DNA of 25,622 nucleotides, taken from positions 23,188 to 48,809 of the forward strand of contig WVZH01000480.1 in the NCBI GenBank assembly GCA_011772595.1. The letters run 5' to 3'. The notes beneath the pieces are model-generated. The model did no database searches, was not told the DNA's origin, and saw nothing but the letters and a program-made list of their open reading frames with translations. Below, one piece after another: positions 1-9,178 of the stretch. The translations under genes and the position numbers were made by a program. Numbering within the stretch: position 1 is the stretch's first letter; each line of letters starts with the position of its first letter. This stretch comes from Anaerolineales bacterium. GTDB taxonomy: Bacteria > Chloroflexota > Anaerolineae > Anaerolineales > E44-bin32.

Positions 1-2
1 AG

Positions 3-1187
<1,185 letters not shown>

Positions 1188-1322
1188 GCATGGACTAGCG
1201 TTAATCCTTTCTCAGGACCGCTTGTGCATCCAACACGTTTCGATGATCCTCTATGTGGGATGCCTGACAGGCCATAAAGAAAATCGTCTCATCTTCAACC
1301 CTAAAGGAAGCAAGTCATAATT

Positions 1323-2510
1323 ATGCAGGCCATTCGACTCAAGCAAGGACGAGAGCGATCGGTGCAGCGAAGACATCCCTGGATATACTCGGGCGCTGTC
1401 GAGGAAGTGATTGGATATCCTGGCCTGGGTGAGACTGTTGATGTGTTGGACCAAGCTGGGACCTGGTTGGCGAGGGCGGCATATTCACCAAATTCCAACA
1501 TTCGGGCACGCATCTGGACTTGGAACCCGGAAGAGGCGGTCGATGATCAGTTCTTCGAACGAAAAATCAAGGCTGCAATTCTTTCCCGTATTTCTTTAGC
1601 CGAGGATACCGACACGAATGCCTATCGAGAGATTCATGCCGAGTCGGATGGGATCCCGGGAGTGGTACTCGATCGATACAATGAGCAGCGTGTCGTCCAA
1701 TTGCTCACAGCCGGTGCGGAGGCTTGGCGGGAATCCATCATCTCTGTCCTTGCCCAACTAGGCGATTGTGACGGCATCTATGAGCGGTCGAACGTCGACG
1801 TGCGGAAAATGGAAGGACTGCCGCCGAAAACAGGATGTCTATGGGGGAAAGAGCCGGACGCTGAAATGATCATACAGCAACATGGAATGCGATTCTATGT
1901 GAACGTTTTGCAGGGTCAGAAAACAGGATTCTACCTCGACCAACGTGAGAATCGACGTCGGGTTCGTTCGCTCGTCCGTGGTCGGGCCGTATTGGATTGC
2001 TTTTCCTATACTGGTGGTTTCACGGTCGCTGCGTTGGCAGGAGGTGCGACACACGTGGAGGCTATTGACTCCTCTACAGAAGCACTCATGCTGGCGAAAA
2101 AGAACGTAGCGATAAACGAGTTGGCACTCGATCAATGCGAATGGATCCAGGGGGACGTCTTCACGGAACTGCGAAAGCTGCGCGATCGCGACAAACGCTT
2201 CGACGCCGTGGTGTTGGATCCACCCCGCTTCGCACCAACCGCCTCTCAAGCGCAAAAAGCGGCGCGCGGGTATAAAGATATTAATTTACTGGCGTTTAAA
2301 CTTTTACGACCCGGCGGGCTACTTTTCACTTTTTCGTGTTCGGGTGGTGTGGGATTTCCTCTGTTCGAGAAAATCGTCGCTGGAGCTGCTCTCGATGCTG
2401 GTGTGGAGGTAAGGATCATCGGATGGTTCAACCAGCCCTCCGATCATCCCGTGGGGATACAATTCCCCGAAGGACGATATTTAAAAGGACTTACTTGTCT
2501 TGTCGGTTGA
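1323..2510 (+). CDS. rlmI: RlmI-like class I SAM-dependent rRNA (cytosine-C5) methyltransferase
   Basis: This 395-residue protein matches RlmI in length and order. An N-terminal PUA RNA-binding domain covers about residues 1-75 (RRHPWIYSGAVEEV). The Rossmann methyltransferase domain has the SAM motif VLDCFSYTGGFT near residue 220, DPPRF at 299-303 and the Ser-Cys-Ser motif with Cys339, the family's candidate catalytic cysteine. In E. coli RlmI makes m5C1962 in 23S rRNA; that exact target is inferred from family membership. The ATG is preceded by AAAGGAAG at 1303-1310, which is rather distant. It is separated from ligA by 135 bases without a clear terminator. The methyltransferase assignment is firm, the target base less so. 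Confidence 0.9.
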   Translation: MQAIRLKQGRERSVQRRHPWIYSGAVEEVIGYPGLGETVDVLDQAGTWLARAAYSPNSNIRARIWTWNPEEAVDDQFFERKIKAAILSRISLAEDTDTNAYREIHAESDGIPGVVLDRYNEQRVVQLLTAGAEAWRESIISVLAQLGDCDGIYERSNVDVRKMEGLPPKTGCLWGKEPDAEMIIQQHGMRFYVNVLQGQKTGFYLDQRENRRRVRSLVRGRAVLDCFSYTGGFTVAALAGGATHVEAIDSSTEALMLAKKNVAINELALDQCEWIQGDVFTELRKLRDRDKRFDAVVLDPPRFAPTASQAQKAARGYKDINLLAFKLLRPGGLLFTFSCSGGVGFPLFEKIVAGAALDAGVEVRIIGWFNQPSDHPVGIQFPEGRYLKGLTCLVG

Positions 2511-2606
2511 TTGCATCGGTTACAATGGGATAACCCACATTCCAGTTCTGCTATTTTGATCTGGGCTGATTTCTCACGCTCGCTGTACGCTTAAGGAGGA
2601 CAGACG

Positions 2607-3332
2607 ATGCTCCCACTTCGTGATCTGAATCCTACGCGACGATTTCCGATTCTCACGTACGCTTTGATCGCCGTGAATGTACTTGTTTTCTTCTGGCAAC
2701 AGACTTTTTCCGCGCGAGAACTACAATCTTTATTTCTAGATCTTTCGGTTGTTCCAGCCAAGGTCGTGCAATCTCCGATATCCTTGGAGACATTTCTCGA
2801 TATCTTACGCAGCATGTTCTTTCACGGAGGCTGGCTACACCTGCTCAGCAACATGTTGTATCTCTGGCTTTTTGGGGATAACGTTGAAGATCGCTTGGGA
2901 AAAATCCTGTTTCTGTTCCTGTATTTCTTTAGCGGATTCGCGGCTGCAATGGCGCAAGTCATTGTGGGTCCGACATCACAAATCCCACTCGTTGGCGCCA
3001 GCGGAGCGATCGCAGGTGTGTTAGGAAGCTATTTACTCCTCTTCCCGGGAGTGCGAGTACGGGGAATAATCATACTGGGGTTGTGGTCACGATTTACAGA
3101 ATGGCCGGCATGGTCTGTATTAGGGTTATGGTTCGTGTTGCAATTGTTCAACGGTTTCCTTTCTCTCGGTGTGAACACGGGGGCGATTGGCGGTGTCGCT
3201 TTCTTCGCCCATATAGGTGGTTTCGTGGTCGGAGCCGCCCTGACGGGAATCCTAAATTTGCTAATGCCACAGCCGCCAGTGCAAGACCGGCGTGAATTGC
3301 TCTATCAACGTACGAATCGGTACAGGTATTGA
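2607..3332 (+). CDS. rhomboid-family intramembrane serine protease
   Basis: Rhomboids cleave transmembrane substrates within the bilayer using a Ser-His dyad. This 241-residue protein has about six hydrophobic segments. Its motifs are HGGWLHLLSNMLYLW in the L1/TM2 region, GASGAIAG with nucleophile Ser132, and HIGGF with His202. Both catalytic residues and the oxyanion-region His/Asn are present, so it should be active. The start is set by a strong AAGGAGGA at 2593-2600, six bases before the ATG. Its stop overlaps the TTG start of the next gene by four bases, so the two are probably translationally coupled. The substrate is unknown. The C-terminal tail is short and basic. Confidence 0.93.
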   Translation: MLPLRDLNPTRRFPILTYALIAVNVLVFFWQQTFSARELQSLFLDLSVVPAKVVQSPISLETFLDILRSMFFHGGWLHLLSNMLYLWLFGDNVEDRLGKILFLFLYFFSGFAAAMAQVIVGPTSQIPLVGASGAIAGVLGSYLLLFPGVRVRGIIILGLWSRFTEWPAWSVLGLWFVLQLFNGFLSLGVNTGAIGGVAFFAHIGGFVVGAALTGILNLLMPQPPVQDRRELLYQRTNRYRY

Positions 3333-3997
3333 CCGTGGTTCTCATCCACACGCTTCCTTTGGGCTTCACGCAAGCTTACCTGCTAGAATTCGACGCAGGC
3401 ATGATCTTGGTCGACGCGGGTGTGCCAGGTAGTAAGAATCGCATCCTGGCGAAAATGGCGGCGATAAACCGAGAAGATCTGCGCTTGATTCTCATCACGC
3501 ATGCTCACTACGACCATTACGGTAGCGCCGCCGCTTTACGCCGTCTTACAGGAGCTCCGGTCGCTATCCATCTTTACGATCGAGATGCCATGGCTCGCGG
3601 GGAAACCTCATTGGGTGCTATTCGAGGACGGGGAAGGATCGTACGACCGTTTTTACCAGTGCTGAATAGGTTAGTGCCCGTGGAGCCCACGAAGGCCGAC
3701 GTGATTCTCGAAGACGGGGATTCCTTGGAAGAGTTTGGTATTAATGCATTCGTGTTGCACACACCTGGTCACACAATGGGTTCAATCAGTTTGATTGTTG
3801 AAGGGCGATATGCCTTTGTGGGAGATTTGATATCAACCAACGGCAAGCCTCATCCCCAATGCCTCTTCGCCCATGATTGGTCACTCGTCGCGGATAGCCT
3901 CACAAGATTGAAATTGCTAGAGCCCGATTGGGTCTTTGCGGGACACGGCAACAAGCCATTGGATCGTGAGGGCTTATTAGCTCTCACGATATCTTGA
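3329..3997 (+). CDS. metallo-beta-lactamase-fold hydrolase
   Basis: This 222-residue single-domain metallo-beta-lactamase protein has the full metal-binding set: THAHYDH (His58, His60, Asp62, His63), HTPGH with His148, the bridging GDL (Asp166) and a late GHG (His206). A binuclear zinc or iron hydrolase is therefore likely. Glyoxalase II-type thioesterases, lactonases and RNases share this fold, and nothing here fixes the substrate. It starts at TTG with a TTGA overlap on the rhomboid stop and lacks a good ribosome-binding site of its own, so translation probably depends on the upstream gene. After the stop, a six-pair hairpin at 4022-4038 (CTCCAG/CTGGAG) lacks a T-run and is only a weak terminator candidate. 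Confidence 0.88.
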   Translation: MTVVLIHTLPLGFTQAYLLEFDAGMILVDAGVPGSKNRILAKMAAINREDLRLILITHAHYDHYGSAAALRRLTGAPVAIHLYDRDAMARGETSLGAIRGRGRIVRPFLPVLNRLVPVEPTKADVILEDGDSLEEFGINAFVLHTPGHTMGSISLIVEGRYAFVGDLISTNGKPHPQCLFAHDWSLVADSLTRLKLLEPDWVFAGHGNKPLDREGLLALTIS

Positions 3998-4242
3998 GGT
4001 TACCGCGTTTTGATTCAAGCCCTCCAGTGAATCTGGAGTTGATGTGATGTTGCCGAGGGATGACACCAAGCAGCGTTCCACACAGTGTTCTTTGGGGTTT
4101 TAGATATAGAGAGACGTGACCACCGTGCGGGAACGGTGATCCATTTATGCTTTGCTGACGGGTCGGGTGGAAGAAATTGCTCTCGTTATATTATGAACGA
4201 GCGTGAAGAAATCCGGTCCTATTGGTTTGCTGGGAGGAGGAA

Positions 4243-6765
4243 ATGAAGAGGGCGTTAAAAGGGTTGAAGCGGCGCGCAATTCAATTGGATTTCAACCTCT
4301 ATCGAATTGAAGTACCTATTGAAGGGATTTCCGACTCTAGATTGAGTGTGGTCGATATATGGCCGGAGAATGGGTTAAATACCATGATGTTCATCCACGG
4401 TTATGCGGGTTGTGCAGAGACGTGGGAATATCAGATCAATCATTTCTCTCGCTCAAACCACGTAATTGCACCGGACTTGCGTGGCCATGGGCAGAGCGAT
4501 GCCCCGTTCACACAGTACACCATGGAGGAATTGGTCGACGACATTAATACCATCGCAGAAAAGTTGTCTCTCCCTGAAAAATTCATCCTGGTTGGGCATT
4601 CCTTTGGTGGTGCGATTTGTCTGGAATACGCCAACGCGCATCCAGAGCGACTCGAGAAACTAATCCTCATCGCCACGGCCGGCGAGTACCCCTTACCCCG
4701 CATCACTTCGTGGGTCTCGCGCATCCCCACGGTTGCTTTTCGTCCGTGGTGGCGATTTCGTCCACGCTGGAACGCCGAGGTTCATGTCATGAAACGCATG
4801 TTATTGAACAACATGCGCCACTGGAAAGGGTGGTCGTTATTAGAAAACATCCGGATACCTACCTTAGTCATCACAGGCGAGAGAGATCGTTATTTTCCAG
4901 GTAGGGCTTACGAAGGTGTGGTCGAGAGAGTTCCGGATGCACAAGCTGTAAACATTGGTGCTTCCAAGCATAAAGTGCAACTCGAGAGGCATAAAGCGGT
5001 CAACCGAGCGATTGAGCGCTTTATCTACGATGAACCGAAGAGGCCTCGTCTTACTTGGCGAGATCAGACCACGCGTGCAACTATTGCGCAGGACCGTCCG
5101 TGGTTGCGAAGTTATGGCAAGCACTCGCCGCACTCCTTTGCGATCCCCAGACAACCCCTTCACAGGTTCTTGGAGGCCTCGGCGGGGATGGTCCCCAAGC
5201 GTACGGCAACGGTCTTCTATGGAGCCAAACTCACGTACCAGCAATTAGAGCGTCGAGTAAATCAATTTGCCCATGCCCTGCATGGGCTGGGGGTTCAGCC
5301 GGGCGATCGCGTGATGGTCGTTCTTCCGAACATGCCCCAGATGATCATCGCCTACTATGGCATCCTCAAGATCGGTGGCGTAGTTGTGTTATCCAATCCG
5401 GACGCGGACGCATCGAAGATCTTACATCAATTGCGGGAAACGGAATCCAAAGTACTGGTAACCTTGGAGGCATTCGCTGGCATGGCAAAAGCCATGCAAG
5501 ATCATGTTCCCGTTAAGATCATCTATGCAGACATTCGCAATGCCGTCTCCAGGATCACATACAAGCGGCTTCTCGCTCGTTGGGCGGAGAGTGGTTTTCA
5601 ACCGAAGGATGAATTTGAGATTTCCGGTGGATACCATATGGAAAGTTTGATGATGGATGCTTCTCGAGATCCGCCGGACATCAAGGTGTCACCGTCTGAT
5701 CTTGCAGCTATTCTCTATACAAGCGGTACTACTGACGACCCCAAAGGCGTTTGTTTGACACATACTAACCTCGTTGCCAATGCACTCCAAACGCGCCATT
5801 GGATTCCCGACCTACACACCGGAAAGGAGACTTTCCTCTCGGTAATTCCTCTTACACACAGCTATGGCATGACGACCGCCATGAATATCCCTATCGCCAT
5901 GGGTGCGACGATTGTCCTGCTATCCGTCTTTGAGTTGGACCAAGTCTTTGCCCACATCAAGCAACACAAACCGACGATTTTTCCTGGCGTCCCAACCATA
6001 TACTTGGCTATCAATCAAGCGCCGGATGTGCGATCTTTTAAACTGTCGTCGATCAAGGCATGTGTCAGTGGAGCCGCGCCTCTCCCCATTGAAGTGCAGG
6101 AGAAATTTGAGAAGCTCTCGAAGGCCAATGTTGTGGAGGGCTACGGCTTGACCGAAGCGTCCCCCGTCACTCACGTCAATCCTTTCGATGAATCTGAAAA
6201 AGTCGGCACCATCGGCATACCGATCCCTAACACGGATGCCAAGATCGTGGATTTGCTAACGGGAGAGGAGCTCCCCCCGGGAAAAATCGGAGAATTGGTC
6301 ATCAAGGGGCCGCAGGTCATGAAAGGCTATTGGACGAAGGGGGGAATCGACGAATCGGAAACGAGATCCGTGTTGAAAGACGAATGGCTCTTCACCGGAG
6401 ACGTCGCTGTGATGGATTCGGATGGTTTTTTCAGCATCATCAGCCGTAAGCGCGATACAATTATGGCCGGTGAATATAGTGTTTATCCTCGTGACGTCGA
6501 AGAGGTTCTTTACGAAAACAGCAAGGTTCTTGAAGCCGCGGTCATTGGAGTGGAAGGCGGAGAGCGCGGTCAGAAAGTAAAGGCCTTTGTGGTACCGAGA
6601 CCGGGCACCGGCTTGTCGAAAGAAGAACTCATCGAGCTGTGTAGACAACGGCTTGAGACGTATGCCGTGCCGTGGGAGATCGAGTTCCGGAAAGAACTGC
6701 CTAAATCTTTTGTCGGGAAAGTGTTACGACGTACGCTGGTTGAAGAGAGTATGCAGGTGCATTAA
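4243..6765 (+). CDS. fusion protein: alpha/beta-hydrolase plus acyl-CoA synthetase (AMP-forming)
   Basis: A single 840-residue chain joins two enzymes. Residues about 25-275 are an alpha/beta-hydrolase: oxyanion HGYAG, nucleophile elbow GHSFGG with Ser120, a late acid in GERDRYF and a His in SKHKVQ. Residues about 295-840 are an ANL-superfamily ligase of the long-chain acyl-CoA synthetase type: P-loop TSGTTDDPKG (493-502), GYGLTE (633-638), the hinge region FTGDVAVMDSDG and the catalytic lysine motif PKSFVGK with Lys826. The usual P-loop Gly at position 498 is Asp. The ligase would activate a carboxylic acid as acyl-AMP and then CoA thioester; the hydrolase could release the acid or act as a thioesterase (inference). 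The ATG at 4243 is preferred over a TTG at 4222 because GGGAGGAGG sits at 4232-4240. No membrane segment is seen. Confidence 0.9.
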   Translation: MKRALKGLKRRAIQLDFNLYRIEVPIEGISDSRLSVVDIWPENGLNTMMFIHGYAGCAETWEYQINHFSRSNHVIAPDLRGHGQSDAPFTQYTMEELVDDINTIAEKLSLPEKFILVGHSFGGAICLEYANAHPERLEKLILIATAGEYPLPRITSWVSRIPTVAFRPWWRFRPRWNAEVHVMKRMLLNNMRHWKGWSLLENIRIPTLVITGERDRYFPGRAYEGVVERVPDAQAVNIGASKHKVQLERHKAVNRAIERFIYDEPKRPRLTWRDQTTRATIAQDRPWLRSYGKHSPHSFAIPRQPLHRFLEASAGMVPKRTATVFYGAKLTYQQLERRVNQFAHALHGLGVQPGDRVMVVLPNMPQMIIAYYGILKIGGVVVLSNPDADASKILHQLRETESKVLVTLEAFAGMAKAMQDHVPVKIIYADIRNAVSRITYKRLLARWAESGFQPKDEFEISGGYHMESLMMDASRDPPDIKVSPSDLAAILYTSGTTDDPKGVCLTHTNLVANALQTRHWIPDLHTGKETFLSVIPLTHSYGMTTAMNIPIAMGATIVLLSVFELDQVFAHIKQHKPTIFPGVPTIYLAINQAPDVRSFKLSSIKACVSGAAPLPIEVQEKFEKLSKANVVEGYGLTEASPVTHVNPFDESEKVGTIGIPIPNTDAKIVDLLTGEELPPGKIGELVIKGPQVMKGYWTKGGIDESETRSVLKDEWLFTGDVAVMDSDGFFSIISRKRDTIMAGEYSVYPRDVEEVLYENSKVLEAAVIGVEGGERGQKVKAFVVPRPGTGLSKEELIELCRQRLETYAVPWEIEFRKELPKSFVGKVLRRTLVEESMQVH

Positions 6766-6829
6766 TGAAGATTAAATCAGGTTCCGGGGCTCCCCCCTAT
6801 ACTTGGCAAGGGTTTTCCACCAATGGTCT

Positions 6830-7558
6830 ATGTCGCGTCGAATGATTGTCGCCGTGGGCTCACTCCTGTTGTCGCTTCTTTTTGGCCTGGGCGCTTTGGT
6901 CTTACTCCAACCAGAGTGGCTTTTCTCTACTCTCAGAGAGCAATCGCCGCAAGTTCTCTACTCGGTTGAGACAAACGAGAAGATCATCGCACTGACGATC
7001 GATGACGGGCCTGATGCCGTCCAAACTGCGAAAATTCTGGATGTTCTGAAAGCCTATGACGCTCATGCAACGTTCTTCCTCATCACGAGTCGGATTCCTG
7101 GAAATGAATCGCTCGTACAGCGAATGCTTGATGAGGGTCATGAGATAGCAAACCACATGGTGAACGATGAGCCGAGTATTCTACTCGAGCCCGAGGAGTT
7201 TGAGCGACGGTTGCTTGAAGCGCATGAGACCTTATCCAACTTCTCAGAAGCTCGTTGGTTCCGACCGGGCTCTGGCTGGTACAACACCGAGATGCTGAAA
7301 ATCGCAACGGATTACGGGTACAAAACAGCACTCGGTTCGATTTATCCGTATGACCCACAGGTTGGGTCTGCGTGGGTGTCAGCGAATTATGTCTTATGGA
7401 AGGCACGCCCTGGCTCGATTGTCGTCCTTCATGACTTCGGTCATCGAGGGGAGCGAACAGCACGAGCGCTGTCGACGATCCTCCCCGAACTTCAAAGCCG
7501 GGGATACCGGGTAGTCACGCTCTCGGAGCTATCCACGATACCCGAAGACGGGCGATAA
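6830..7558 (+). CDS. membrane-anchored polysaccharide deacetylase (NodB domain)
   Basis: An N-terminal hydrophobic helix at about residues 5-30 suggests export with the catalytic domain outside the membrane. The NodB/CE4 domain follows, with motif 1 TIDDGPD (Asp58, Asp59), motif 2 at NHMVND (His109), motif 3 FRPGSG (Arg145) and a late LHD with His201. CE4 enzymes remove N- or O-acetyl groups from peptidoglycan, chitin-like polymers or other glycans. In motif 2 the usual HxxxH reads HMVND, so Asp113 replaces the second metal-binding histidine; activity may be altered. The start is uncertain: the ATG at 6830 (242 residues), an upstream in-frame TTG at 6803 and an ATG at 6842 all lack a good ribosome-binding site. 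It follows the fusion gene by 64 bases. Confidence 0.87.
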   Translation: MSRRMIVAVGSLLLSLLFGLGALVLLQPEWLFSTLREQSPQVLYSVETNEKIIALTIDDGPDAVQTAKILDVLKAYDAHATFFLITSRIPGNESLVQRMLDEGHEIANHMVNDEPSILLEPEEFERRLLEAHETLSNFSEARWFRPGSGWYNTEMLKIATDYGYKTALGSIYPYDPQVGSAWVSANYVLWKARPGSIVVLHDFGHRGERTARALSTILPELQSRGYRVVTLSELSTIPEDGR

Positions 7559-7649
7559 TACTCCTGTGTTCTTTGAAGATCGTATCGTTATTCCCATCGG
7601 TAAGTGATTGGAAAAAATCAATCAATTTGGAAGATAAAGGGAACGTGAT

Positions 7650-8132
7650 TTGAGAAGGCTTCAGCGGTTTCCAAGAGTGATCTTGCGCTTGCTTAAAATA
7701 ATTCCGCAAGTGGTTTACAAGCTCGGTCTCGGTCCTATCATTGGACGACGTGTTCTACTGCTGACGACAACCGGTCGGAAATCGGGTCTGCCTCGGGTGA
7801 CCCCCTTGCAGTACGAAGAGATAAACGGTGCGTTTTTCGTCGGTTCGATGCGTGGCAAGAAGGCAGATTGGTTCCGAAATATCCTTGAAGATCCGAGAGT
7901 GAACCTGCGCGTCGGTAGGCGTAGGTTCGATGCTATTGCGGAACCAGTGAGTGATCCGGATCGAATCACAGATTTTCTTGAGGAGCGTATCGCCAGACAC
8001 CCACGAATAATGGCTATGATCCTACGGGCGGAGGGTGTTTCTGTGAACGCTACCAGGGATCAACTAAGAGACTACGCTGAAGATCTGGCGATGATCGTCA
8101 TACACCCGCCCAAATCGCGTTTGGATACTTGA
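7650..8132 (+). CDS. deazaflavin (F420)-dependent nitroreductase-family protein
   Basis: The 160-residue protein belongs to the Ddn-like split-barrel family. Characteristic segments are GRKSGLPRVTPL at about residues 42-53 and VGSMRGKKADWFRNILEDP in the middle, the region that contacts cofactor F420 in Ddn. Characterised members use F420H2 to reduce quinones or nitro compounds, but many have no known substrate. The start is a TTG with AAAGGGA just upstream (about 7636-7642), which explains the choice although the codon is weak. The first 25 residues are basic and partly hydrophobic, possibly for membrane association. No F420 biosynthesis gene is in the window, so cofactor use is inferred from family alone. 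Confidence 0.82.
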   Translation: MRRLQRFPRVILRLLKIIPQVVYKLGLGPIIGRRVLLLTTTGRKSGLPRVTPLQYEEINGAFFVGSMRGKKADWFRNILEDPRVNLRVGRRRFDAIAEPVSDPDRITDFLEERIARHPRIMAMILRAEGVSVNATRDQLRDYAEDLAMIVIHPPKSRLDT

Positions 8133-8170
8133 CGAAATTGGACCGACATTTTCACAGTCAGAGAAAGTGA

Positions 8171-9178
8171 GTGAGCGAAGTGCATATCGGATCTCAGACG
8201 CTTCGCTCTTGTGAAGGCTTTAGGGGAAGAACAAGGATCTTGAGCAATTATAAAATCATCGTCAAACCGGTCTCTAAGCGAGGGACCGGCGCACGGTCTG
8301 TCCCTCAACTTAAGGGGGAGCTTAGCAGAGACGCTTTTGATTTCAATCTTGTCTATACTGAAAGACCCTGGCATGCAGTGGAATTGTCGAAGCAAGCTGT
8401 ACCGAACGGGTTCGACACCGTTGTTTCGGTTGGTGGAGACGGCACAGCAAACGAAGTGCTTAGCGGACTGATGCAAGCTAAGCGAGAGAGCTTCGAGCCG
8501 GCTGTAATGGGCTTGATCAGCGTTGGAAGGGGGAACGATGTCGCTTTCGGAATGAATGTCCCTGGTGGCGTGGAGGCAGGGTGCCAGATCCTTCAGTAAG
8601 GTGTTCTGCGAACCGTGGACGTCGGATTAGTGAAGGGAGGGTTATTTCCTGAGGGCCGTTTCTTCGGGAATGGGGTTGGAGTGGGATTCGACGCCGTCGT
8701 GGGATTTGAAGCTATGAAAATGAAACGACTCATCGGTTTCCTGTCGTATGTTGTGGCGGCATGGAAGACGATCTTCCTTTATTGCTGGGCCCCTCTGGTG
8801 CGTATTGAGTACGACGAACACACACTCGAGATTCCTGCTCTGATGGTCTCCATCATGAATGGCCGTCGGATGGGATGAGGGTTCATGATGGCGCCTGGGG
8901 CGGAGAACAACGGCGGCCTCCTGGATCTTTTTATCGCCGAGCAAGTTGGTCGAACAGGGATTTTTGCTCTGATCCTGCGCTTCATGAGAGGCACACAGAC
9001 CTCGCATCCTGCAATCCGAATGGCGAGAACAAGGTATGTCGTTGTGACCGCGCTAAATGGGAGTCTGCCTTCGCATGCAGATGGTGAGACTCTTTGTACG
9101 CAGGGAAGTCGGCTGTCGCTGGAAATTCTCCCAGCAGAATTACAAGTACTCACGCAAGGCAGGCGACCTTCGAAATGA
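8171..9178 (+). pseudogene. diacylglycerol/sphingosine kinase-like (YegS/DagK family) gene interrupted by two in-frame stops
   Basis: One continuous frame of 336 codons encodes a lipid-kinase-like protein but contains TAA at 8597-8599 (codon 143) and TGA at 8876-8878 (codon 236). Family motifs lie on both sides of the stops: SVGGDGTANE (GGDGT 88-92), GRGNDVAFG, then after the TAA VDVGLVKGG and GNGVGVGFDAVVG, and after the TGA GFMMAPGAENNGGLLDLFIAE. Each stop is one base from the expected codon (CAA Gln, GGA Gly). There is no frameshift. The N-terminal NPxSGxG-like motif reads KPVSKRG, so two conserved positions there also differ. The family phosphorylates diacylglycerol or related lipids with ATP. 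The start is uncertain: GTG at 8171 or TTG at 8240 (at SNYKIIV). The final TGA overlaps the ATG of the acyltransferase. Recent pseudogene is most likely; sequencing error or readthrough is possible. Confidence 0.82.

Noticed and set aside
4022..4038. Hairpin CTCCAG/CTGGAG after the metallo-beta-lactamase-fold gene as a terminator
   Set aside because: Only six pairs and no T-run after it; too weak to list as a feature.
4121..4138. Hairpin CACCGT/ACGGTG upstream of the fusion gene as a regulatory element
   Set aside because: Six pairs can occur by chance and nothing around it supports a riboswitch or operator.
4243..6765. OleB-OleC (beta-lactone / long-chain olefin) fusion
   Set aside because: The hydrolase nucleophile is Ser in GHSFGG, not the Asp of OleB, and no oleA or oleD gene is nearby.
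8597..8878. Alternative genetic code or programmed recoding in the kinase gene
   Set aside because: Two different stop codons would need to be read as two different residues, while TAA, TAG and TGA end other genes normally throughout the window.
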